Below, in pieces: positions 25,689-32,919 of a stretch of DNA of 64,000 nucleotides; position 1 is the first letter of the stretch, and the number at the start of each line of letters is the position of its first letter. A model generated the notes under the pieces. That model made no database searches, was not told where the DNA came from, and saw nothing but the letters and a program-made list of their open reading frames with translations. The stretch spans positions 592,237-656,236 of the forward strand of contig JACPNR010000004.1 of NCBI GenBank assembly GCA_016185395.1, read 5' to 3'. The position numbers and the translations under genes are program-made. This DNA comes from Candidatus Korobacter versatilis. Its GTDB lineage: Bacteria; Acidobacteriota; Terriglobia; Terriglobales; Acidobacteriaceae.

Positions 25689-27077
25689 ATGTCCCCCAGC
25701 ACGCCTACGGCTGCGCCCCGGACAGCAAACTTTCCCCGTTCATTCTCGAAGGCGTACCCGGTCGCGAGCCGGGGCGAGGGCGTCTACCTGTGGGACGCGC
25801 CCGGCAACCGCTACCTCGACTTCTCCGGCAGCGCGGCGGTCAACTTCGTTGGACATGGCGACGCGAGCATCGGGCGCGCCATGGCGGAGCAGGCCGCGCA
25901 CCTCGAGTTCGCTCACACCAGCCAGTTCACCACCGCGTTGGCGGAGGAGTTTGCCCGCGAGCTGCTGGAGTTTGCCGGTGAGGGCTTCCGCGGCGGCTGC
26001 GTCTTCTTTACCTGCGGCGGTTCGGAGGCGGTGGAGAGCGCGCTGAAGCTGGGGCGGCAATACCAGGTGGAAGTGGGCGAGGCCGGCCGCAGCGCGATCG
26101 TCAGCCGCAGGCAGGCGTATCACGGGGCCACGCTGGGCGCGCTCGCGGTCTCCGGCAACAAGCGGCGGCGCGAGATGTACCTGCCGATGGTGCGGACGTT
26201 CGAGCAGGTCGCTATCCCCTACCGCTATCGCTGCGCCTACGATTGCGCCGATGGCTGCGCCGCTTGCGGCGAGCGCTATGCCGATGAGTTGGCGGCATTG
26301 TTGGGGCGGTCTGGAAAAGACACGGCGGCGTTCATTTTCGAGCCGGTGAGCGGCGCGACTCTGGGAGCGGCCGTCCCGCCGGCGGGATACTTGAAGGCGG
26401 TGAGCGACGCGTGCGCGCGACACGGCGTGCTCACCATCGCCGACGAGGTGATGACGGGCATGGGCCGCACCGGACGCAAGTTCGCGGTCGAGCACTGGGA
26501 CGTGCATCCGGACATTCTTGTGACCGCGAAAGGGATTGCCAGCGGATACGCGCCGCTCGGCGCCGTGCTCGCCACGAAGAAGGTAGTCGACGCGCTCGCG
26601 CGGGGTTCGGGCGCGCTGGTGCACGGTCTCACGTACAACGCGCATCCGGTGGCGCTGGCGGCGGGACGCGCGGTGCTGGCGCGAATCCGCAAAGAGGGTT
26701 TGGTACACGCGGCGGACTCTGCGCCCGCGGGCGGTGCGCGCACAGCCGGCGCGAACGTGAAGCGCGAGTTGCAGCGGCTGGCGGAGCACGCGAGTGTGGG
26801 GGACGTGCGCGGCATGGGGCTGTTGTGGGCGGTGGAGTTTGTCGCGGAGAAGAAGACGAAGCAGCCGTTCCCTGCCGAGCAACAGTTCGCCGCGAGGGTG
26901 GCGGCGGCGGCGTTCAAGCGCGGGGTGCTGGTGTATCCCATGCAGGGCTGTGCGGACGGCATCGCGGGCGACCATTTGTTGCTCGCGCCGCCGGCGATCA
27001 TCAGCGGCGAGCAGATTGCCTGGGCGGTCGGACAGTTATCGGATGCGATCAAGGACGTCGAAGCCTCTGGAGCCTAG
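25689..27077 (+). CDS. Class III PLP-dependent aminotransferase
   Basis: About 462 residues. PLP-binding features: GCVFFTCGGSEAVESALKL (phosphate loop), AYHGATLGALAVSGN, the Asp in LTIADEVMTGMGRTG, Lys in TAKGIASGYAPLGA and THx-type GLTYNAHPVA. This subgroup includes omega-amino acid/pyruvate and 4-aminobutyrate transaminases; the substrate is not clear. A Cys cluster (CAYDCADGCAACGE, four Cys) near residue 180 is also present in some homologues of this type. The start ATG 25689 sits in a divergent gap with the M28 gene. The stop lies 2 nt before the next gene, an M28 peptidase, suggesting co-transcription. Confidence 0.85.
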   Translation: MSPSTPTAAPRTANFPRSFSKAYPVASRGEGVYLWDAPGNRYLDFSGSAAVNFVGHGDASIGRAMAEQAAHLEFAHTSQFTTALAEEFARELLEFAGEGFRGGCVFFTCGGSEAVESALKLGRQYQVEVGEAGRSAIVSRRQAYHGATLGALAVSGNKRRREMYLPMVRTFEQVAIPYRYRCAYDCADGCAACGERYADELAALLGRSGKDTAAFIFEPVSGATLGAAVPPAGYLKAVSDACARHGVLTIADEVMTGMGRTGRKFAVEHWDVHPDILVTAKGIASGYAPLGAVLATKKVVDALARGSGALVHGLTYNAHPVALAAGRAVLARIRKEGLVHAADSAPAGGARTAGANVKRELQRLAEHASVGDVRGMGLLWAVEFVAEKKTKQPFPAEQQFAARVAAAAFKRGVLVYPMQGCADGIAGDHLLLAPPAIISGEQIAWAVGQLSDAIKDVEASGA

Positions 27078-27079
27078 TG

Positions 27080-29263
27080 ATGGAAGTGCGTAAGCGCGAA
27101 GTGTTGGTGAGCTCCTCGCTCCTCCTCTTGCTGGTGGCCGCGGGAGTCACGGCGTTATTCGCCCAGCAGAACGGCGGCGCTGCCATCATGGGCTTCAGTC
27201 CGAAGGCAGCGGCGGCCGAGGCGAATGTCGAGACGAAGTTCAAGACGATGATCTCGCCGGAGAAGGCGCGCGAGTTCCACCGCATTTTCACGGCAGAGCC
27301 GCATCCGGCGGGCACAGCGCGCAATAACGAGCTGGCGCAGTACATCGCGCACACGTGGAAGAAGCAGGGCCTCGATGTGGCCGTCCATCGCTACGACGTG
27401 CTGAATTCCTCGCCGCGCGAGCTGGCGCTGGAGATGGTGTCACCCATCCAGTACAAAGCGGGCTTGCGCGAGGCGGCGTATGCGGAGGACCCGGACACAT
27501 CGAATCCGCGCGTGAGTCCCGGGTATAGCGGGATGTCGACCTCCGGCGAAGTGACGGCGCAAATCGTCTACGCACACAGTGGAAACCCGGAAGACTACGC
27601 CGTGCTGAAAAAGGCCGGCATCAGCGTGCGCGGCAGAGTGGTGCTGGTGCGCTACTCGAACCCGTACAGCTATCGCGGCTTCAAGGCACTCACGGCGGAG
27701 CGCGAGGGCGCGGTCGCCATCCTGATCTATTCCGACCCGGCGGAAGACGGCTTCAGGAAGGGCAAGGTGTTCCCGGACGGCCCGTGGGGGCCGGAGACGC
27801 ACATCCAGCGCGGCGCCATCACGTATGACTTCATCGTGCCAGGCGATCCGCTGACGCCGGGATGGGCTTCCGTCCCGGGCGCGAAGCAGATCAGGCCGGA
27901 GGAGGCGCAGTCGCTGCCGAAGATCATGGCGATGCCGCTCTCCTGGCACGACGCCCAGCCGCTGCTCGAGAACATGGGCGGACCGAAGGCGCCGAAGTCC
28001 TGGGGCGGCGGATTGCCCATCACGTACCGGCTGGGCGGCGAAGGGCGCGTCCATGTGAAGATCGACATGGACACGAGCGTGAAGCCGAACTACGTGGTCG
28101 AAGGGCGCATCCGCGGCAGCGAGCTGCCGGACGAGTGGGTGGTGCTCGGCAATCATCGCGACGCGTGGGAGTTCGGCGGCGTGGACCCGAGCAGCGGCAC
28201 GGCGTCGATGATGGAGATGACGCGCGCTTTCGGCGACCTGTTGCGCCAGGGCGTGCGGCCTCGGCGTACCTTGATCTTCTGTAGCTGGGACGGCGAAGAG
28301 GTCGGGCTGACCGGCTCCACGGAATGGGGCGAGGATTTTGCCGAGCAGCTCCGCAAGAAGCTGGTCGCCTACTTGAACGTGGATTCGTCCACGTCCGGGC
28401 CGGACTTCGACGCCAGCGCGGTGGGCTCGCTCTCGCCGATGCTGGTGGAAACCTCGAAGACGCTGACTGACCCTTCCGGCAAGTCGCTCTATGAGGCGTG
28501 GCGAGCCTCGACCGAGCGGTCGCGGCGCGAAGCCAAAGGCAAGCAGCCGGTGGCCGACGCCACATTGGTGGATACGCGCATCGGCAGCGGTTCCGACCAC
28601 ACCGTGTTCCTGAACTACCTGGGGCGGCCGACGATGTTGCTCTCGTTCACCGGCCCCTACGGCGTGTACCACTCCATGTACGACAACTTCTACTGGATGA
28701 ACCACGTGGGCGATCCCGGCTATCGCTATCACGCGCTGATGTCGCAACTGTGGGGCGTGGTGGCGATGCGCCTCGCCAACAGCGAGCTCCAGCCCTTCGA
28801 TTTCGCCGTGTATGGCTCGACCATCCGCGACTGGCTGAAGGAGATCGAAGCGAAGAAGGGCGCGCGCGGAAACGTGGACGTGAGGGGCGCGCTCGCGCGC
28901 GCAGCGGCCTTCCAGGCCGCAGGACGCGACCTCGACGCCGCGACCAAGGCGGCGCTCGCGCGCGGCGCGGACCCGAAGGTGTTCGACCGCGTGAACGGCC
29001 AGATGATGGAAGTAGAAGCGAACTGGCTGAATCCCGCCGGAATCCCCGGGCGCCCGTGGTTCAAGCACATCCTCTACGCGGCGCGTTACACGTATGCACA
29101 CCTGGAACTGCCGGGCATCACCGAAGCGGTGGAGAAGGGCGACTGGAAGACGGCGCAGGAACAGGTCCGGGTCCTCGAAGCCGCGCTCGACAAGAACACC
29201 GCGCTACTGAAGCAGGCACGCGCGGAACTCGAGAAGACAGCGGGCGCTGCGGAGACCAAGTGA
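27080..29263 (+). CDS. Second secreted M28 peptidase, glutamate carboxypeptidase II-like
   Basis: A 727-residue paralogue of the enzyme encoded at 23286-25568, with a signal anchor (VLVSSSLLLLLVAAGVTALF). The PA domain (GRVVLVRYSNPYSYRG, GAVAILIYSDP) and all metal residues are kept: GNHRDAWEFG, GVDPSSGTA, SWDGEEVGLTGS, NVDSSTSG, VYHSMYDNFYW. The frame is open well upstream (26411), but that part shadows the aminotransferase; the ATG at 27080 follows that gene's stop by 2 nt. It overlaps the next gene by 1 nt (TGATG). Confidence 0.92.
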   Translation: MEVRKREVLVSSSLLLLLVAAGVTALFAQQNGGAAIMGFSPKAAAAEANVETKFKTMISPEKAREFHRIFTAEPHPAGTARNNELAQYIAHTWKKQGLDVAVHRYDVLNSSPRELALEMVSPIQYKAGLREAAYAEDPDTSNPRVSPGYSGMSTSGEVTAQIVYAHSGNPEDYAVLKKAGISVRGRVVLVRYSNPYSYRGFKALTAEREGAVAILIYSDPAEDGFRKGKVFPDGPWGPETHIQRGAITYDFIVPGDPLTPGWASVPGAKQIRPEEAQSLPKIMAMPLSWHDAQPLLENMGGPKAPKSWGGGLPITYRLGGEGRVHVKIDMDTSVKPNYVVEGRIRGSELPDEWVVLGNHRDAWEFGGVDPSSGTASMMEMTRAFGDLLRQGVRPRRTLIFCSWDGEEVGLTGSTEWGEDFAEQLRKKLVAYLNVDSSTSGPDFDASAVGSLSPMLVETSKTLTDPSGKSLYEAWRASTERSRREAKGKQPVADATLVDTRIGSGSDHTVFLNYLGRPTMLLSFTGPYGVYHSMYDNFYWMNHVGDPGYRYHALMSQLWGVVAMRLANSELQPFDFAVYGSTIRDWLKEIEAKKGARGNVDVRGALARAAAFQAAGRDLDAATKAALARGADPKVFDRVNGQMMEVEANWLNPAGIPGRPWFKHILYAARYTYAHLELPGITEAVEKGDWKTAQEQVRVLEAALDKNTALLKQARAELEKTAGAAETK

Positions 29264-30447
29264 TGCGTCTGCGAGCCGCGTTGGTAGTCATCTTGCTCTG
29301 CGTGGGCGCGTTTGCGCAGACCGCGCAACCCACCCCGCAAACCAAGCCGCGGGCGCGCGACCTCGGCGTTCCTTTCGACGGCACACCCGGGCCGCTGAAC
29401 GCCATCACCGACGTAAAGGGCGTGGAAGTGGGACACACCACGCTGATCTCCGGAAACGGTCCGCTGAAAGTTGGCGTTGGGCCGGTGCGCACGGGAGTGA
29501 CGGCCATCCTGCCGCGCGGGAAGAACCTCGCGGATGCGGTCTTCGCCGGGTGGTTCGCGCTGAACGGCAATGGCGAGATGACCGGGACTACGTGGGTGGA
29601 GGAGTCCGGATTCCTGGAGGGCCCGGTGATGATCACCAACACGCACAGCGTGGGCGTGGTGCGGGACGCCGTGATCGCGTGGCGAGTAAAGCACGGCCCC
29701 CGGGATGCCGGCGGCTATTGGTGGTCGTTGCCGGTGGTGGCCGAGACCTGGGACGGCGACCTGAATGACGTGAACGGCTTCCACGTGAAGCCGGAACACG
29801 CGTGGGCAGCGCTCGATAGCGCGAGTTCCGGGCCGGTAGCCGAAGGCAACGTGGGCGGCGGCACGGGGATGAGCTGTCTCGGTTTCAAGGGCGGCATCGG
29901 TACGGCTTCACGCAAGCTGGCGGTAGACGCGGGCGGATACACGGTCGGCGCGCTGGTGCAGTGCAACTTTGGCCGGCGTCCGCAGTTGCGCATCGCCGGC
30001 GTTCCAGTGGGCCGCGAGATCCCGGAAAAGGAAAGGGAACGAAGCGAGTTGAGCTCCATCATCATCGTGCTGGCGACGGACGCTCCCCTGCTTCCGCACC
30101 AGCTCAAACGCATGGCGCGCCGCGCGGCGCTGGGCGTGGGGCGCATGGGCGGGATCGCGACGAACGGATCCGGCGACATCTTCATCGCGTTCTCCACGGC
30201 GAACCCGAAAGCGTTCAGCGCGAAGAAGCAGGCGCAGTTGGCGATGGTGCCGAACGACGAGATGAACCCGCTGTTCGGAGCGGCGGTCGAGGTGACGGAA
30301 GAGGCCATCGTGAATGCGATGATCGCCGCAGAAACGATGACGGGCGTGGACGGTCACACGGTCGAGGCCATCCCGCACGAGCGCCTGCGACAGATACTGA
30401 GAAAGTACAACCGGCTGGTGGAGACCCCGGCGTCTCCTGCGCGCTAG
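29263..30447 (+). CDS. P1-family (DmpA-like) self-processing aminopeptidase
   Basis: A 394-residue secreted protein with a signal peptide (RAALVVILLCVGAFAQ). It begins the catalytic region with GPLNAITDVKGVEVGHTTL and carries the autoprocessing site ATNGSGDIFIAFSTAN, where cleavage before the Ser creates the N-terminal nucleophile as in Ochrobactrum DmpA. GNVGGGTGMSCLGFKGGIG is another family hallmark. DmpA-type enzymes release N-terminal L- or D-amino acids or cleave beta-peptides, which fits the neighbouring D-aminoacylase. The start overlaps the M28 stop by 1 nt. The stop overlaps that of the convergent amidohydrolase (shared CTAG). Confidence 0.92.
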   Translation: MRLRAALVVILLCVGAFAQTAQPTPQTKPRARDLGVPFDGTPGPLNAITDVKGVEVGHTTLISGNGPLKVGVGPVRTGVTAILPRGKNLADAVFAGWFALNGNGEMTGTTWVEESGFLEGPVMITNTHSVGVVRDAVIAWRVKHGPRDAGGYWWSLPVVAETWDGDLNDVNGFHVKPEHAWAALDSASSGPVAEGNVGGGTGMSCLGFKGGIGTASRKLAVDAGGYTVGALVQCNFGRRPQLRIAGVPVGREIPEKERERSELSSIIIVLATDAPLLPHQLKRMARRAALGVGRMGGIATNGSGDIFIAFSTANPKAFSAKKQAQLAMVPNDEMNPLFGAAVEVTEEAIVNAMIAAETMTGVDGHTVEAIPHERLRQILRKYNRLVETPASPAR

Positions 30448-31799
30448 CGCGCGGCGAAAGTGTTCTTGTAGACCGCGCCGTCTTTCATCACGAACTGCAC
30501 GTTCTCCAGCAGGCGGACGTTCTTGAGCGGGTCGCCTTCCACGGCAATCACATCGGCGAGCTTGCCCGGTTCGATGGCACCCACGCGGTCGGACCATCCC
30601 AATAATTCGGCGGCGTTGATGGTCGCGGTCTGGATGGCGAACAGTGGGGACATCCCCAGCTTCACGTAGCTGTTGAACTGCTTGCCATTGTCGCCGTGCG
30701 GGATGACAGCGGCGTCCGTGCCGAACGCGATCTTCACGTTGAGCTGCAGCGCGCGCCGGACACCCTCGCGCTGGCGCTCGCCCGCGGCCTTTTCCTTCTC
30801 GCGATACTCGGCGGGATAACTCATGTTGGCGAGGATGACTTCGTCGTCATAGAGGTCGGGCACGAGGAACGTTCCGTGCTGCTTCATCATCTGCATCGCT
30901 TCCTCGTCGAGGAAGCTGCCATGCTCGATGGAGTTGACCCCGGCGCGGACGGCTGCCTTGATCCCAGCCGGAGCGTGCGCGTGGCAGGCGACGCGGAGCC
31001 CCGCCTTGTTGGCCTCTTCGACGGCGGCGCGCAGCTCCTCTTCGGTGAACTCCTGCGAGCCGGGCTGGCTGTGGCGGGTGAGCACGGCGCCGGTGGCGAG
31101 TACCTTGATCACGCCCGCGCCGTGGCGAATGATCTCGCGCACGCGCTCGCGGACTTTATCGGGACCGTCGGCCACGCCGTAACGCAGCTCGAGCGGCAGT
31201 TCGATGTCCGGAGCGTAGCCGGTGAGCGCGCCCGCGCCGCCGGAGATGGTGACGTACGCGCCGGCGGGGACGATGTGCGGGCCGGAGACGATGCCGGCGT
31301 CCACGGCGTCGCGCAGCGCGACATCCACGAACGCGCGGAAGGTGCCGACGTCACGCACGGTGGTAAACCCGGCCAGCAACGTGGCCTTGGCGTGGGGAAT
31401 GGCGCCTAACGCCATCTGCGCGCCGGTGCGGCGTAGCGGGCGGGCAGGGTCATACTCGCCGTCAGCACCGTCGATGAGGTGGGTGTGCATGTCCATGAGG
31501 CCGGGAAGGCATGTCGCCTTACTCAAGTCGACGAGCGTTGCGCCCGCAGCCGGCTGGTACGCGCTCGCCGGAATGATGGCCGTGATCTTCGGCGGCTCGA
31601 CGACGATGACCTGGCCGGCGGCGAGCTTGCCGGTGCGAACGTCGAGCAGCCAGCCGCAGCGCACGGCCACGGGCGTGGGCGGCTTCGCTTGCGCCTGCTC
31701 TTGGGCCATCGCCGAGACGCCGCCGAGGATGACAGCCGCGAGGAGAAGCGCGTTCACTCCCAGGTGAAGCAATCCGCCGTGTGTCGCACGGGTCCGCAT
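30444..31799 (-). CDS. Secreted prolidase/imidazolonepropionase-like amidohydrolase
   Basis: About 451 residues with a signal peptide (LLHLGVNALLLAAVILGGVSAMAQ). Metal-binding elements of the amidohydrolase superfamily are clear: LMDMHTHLID (HxH), VIKVLATG (carboxylated Lys), VACHAHAPAG and NSIEHGSFLDEE (His), and AFGTDAAVIPHG (Asp). The closing VGAIEPGKLADVIAVEGDP is typical. Characterised relatives are Xaa-Pro or Xaa-Arg dipeptidases, so a role in peptide turnover with the adjacent peptidases fits. ATG 31799 has an AGGAG site; upstream in-frame residues look non-coding. Confidence 0.88.
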   Translation of the reverse strand: MRTRATHGGLLHLGVNALLLAAVILGGVSAMAQEQAQAKPPTPVAVRCGWLLDVRTGKLAAGQVIVVEPPKITAIIPASAYQPAAGATLVDLSKATCLPGLMDMHTHLIDGADGEYDPARPLRRTGAQMALGAIPHAKATLLAGFTTVRDVGTFRAFVDVALRDAVDAGIVSGPHIVPAGAYVTISGGAGALTGYAPDIELPLELRYGVADGPDKVRERVREIIRHGAGVIKVLATGAVLTRHSQPGSQEFTEEELRAAVEEANKAGLRVACHAHAPAGIKAAVRAGVNSIEHGSFLDEEAMQMMKQHGTFLVPDLYDDEVILANMSYPAEYREKEKAAGERQREGVRRALQLNVKIAFGTDAAVIPHGDNGKQFNSYVKLGMSPLFAIQTATINAAELLGWSDRVGAIEPGKLADVIAVEGDPLKNVRLLENVQFVMKDGAVYKNTFAAR

Positions 31800-31818
31800 T
31801 CTTTGAGGCTCCTGCACG

Positions 31819-32199
31819 TTACCGTGTCTTGATGAATGTGACGTAGACGTAATACGCCCCGCCGAGCAGCGCGACCATGCCGAGGCCGATTGCGAATGTG
31901 GTGAGCACCTGCTTACCATGCAGCGCGGTTTTCCGCGCCCAGAACCTCGGCTTGGGCGAAAGCCACGCATCGAAGCCCTTCTTCATCTTCCCTTCGGCGG
32001 ACTTGTAGCGATACGAACCCATCGGGTAGATGGGGACGTCTATTAGTGTGAACCAGAGGGTGCGGACCACGGAGCCACATTGCGGACATTCTTCCGCGGC
32101 GCCATAGAACTGGCGTCCCACGCCGTTCACGGTGGAAATGTTTCCCGGGCTGTGATCGCTGGACGCGGCCGTACATTCTGCGCAGAAAGTCTCCGCCAT
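31819..32199 (-). CDS. Small membrane protein with two Cys pairs
   Basis: A 126-residue protein of unknown function, preceded by an excellent GAGGAGG site. CAEC near the N-terminus and CPQC at about 38-41 could form one zinc site (N-terminal zinc ribbon). One membrane helix (VLTTFAIGLGMVALLGGAYYVYV) is at the C-terminus, so the ribbon would face the cytoplasm or be tail-anchored. It shares orientation with the amidohydrolase downstream, 19 nt away. Confidence 0.7.
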   Translation of the reverse strand: MAETFCAECTAASSDHSPGNISTVNGVGRQFYGAAEECPQCGSVVRTLWFTLIDVPIYPMGSYRYKSAEGKMKKGFDAWLSPKPRFWARKTALHGKQVLTTFAIGLGMVALLGGAYYVYVTFIKTR

Positions 32200-32238
32200 G
32201 GGTCCTCCTCAGGACGGGAGGTTATGGGCCATCTTCCT

Positions 32239-32673
32239 CTAGACGCGCGAGTAATCGGGCCGCCACTTGGTGATGGCCTTCTTGATGTCCTTGCGGCTGA
32301 GCTTCTCGTCGAGTGTCCGCTTGACCAGGCCGGGCAGCTCCTCGTCGGAAGCAAAGCGCAGGCCGATGCATTGGGCATCGGTGAGCTCTGGGATGCGGGA
32401 GTGCATCGCCGCGGGCAACAGGGCTGCCATCCGCAAACGCTCTTCCAGACGGATGAGCCGGTCCTGGACGCGCAGCGCGTTCAGCCGGATCTTGAGCACC
32501 GCAGTGGCGGCGGCGACGGCGACGACGATCATCCAGAGGTTCCACCAGTTGGGATCGCGGAAGGCGCGCACCGCGATGGCGATGCTGGTGATCAGCACCA
32601 CCGGCACGATGAAGAAGTGGAACGGCGGATCGAAGCGGGTGTGGTTGGCAAGATTCTGAGCTTTGTTCTCCAT
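32239..32673 (-). CDS. DUF6526-like small membrane protein
   Basis: A 144-residue protein that starts MENKAQNLANHTRFDPPFHF, a pattern of Asn-His-x-Arg followed by two hydrophobic helices (residues about 18-36 and 45-60) that resembles the DUF6526 group. A charged helical cytoplasmic tail follows (LNALRVQDRLIRLEERLR). Function is unknown. GAGG lies 6 nt before the ATG. It is probably co-transcribed with the small zinc-ribbon gene 40 nt downstream. Confidence 0.7.
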   Translation of the reverse strand: MENKAQNLANHTRFDPPFHFFIVPVVLITSIAIAVRAFRDPNWWNLWMIVVAVAAATAVLKIRLNALRVQDRLIRLEERLRMAALLPAAMHSRIPELTDAQCIGLRFASDEELPGLVKRTLDEKLSRKDIKKAITKWRPDYSRV

Positions 32674-32919
32674 GTCATCCTCGAGTAAGTGGGGTCAGGG
32701 CTGAAGTCTACTCGTCGAAAGATGATGGTAGCGAGATAATGATTCAAAAATGCGAGAGTCGCCGCCCATCTTCTCCGACGGAGCCCCGTACTTTCCGCGT
32801 AAAGAGTAGACGCACGCTTGACATGTCTCCTTGCAGAGGGCAGTATCCCTTCCGACTTCATTCCTTGCAGCCCCTACTGACGGCAGTCCAGCACCGCACG
32901 GCCACGGCACGGAGGCAAG

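Noticed and set aside
26700..26760. Possible dispersed-repeat insertion in the aminotransferase (DSAPAGGARTAGAN)
   Set aside because: The DNA is GC-rich and resembles the repeat only in short words in altered order. Homologues of this subgroup may have a natural linker here.
26411..27079. 223-residue extension in front of the second M28 peptidase
   Set aside because: It is out-of-frame reading of the aminotransferase gene. The signal peptide begins at 27080.
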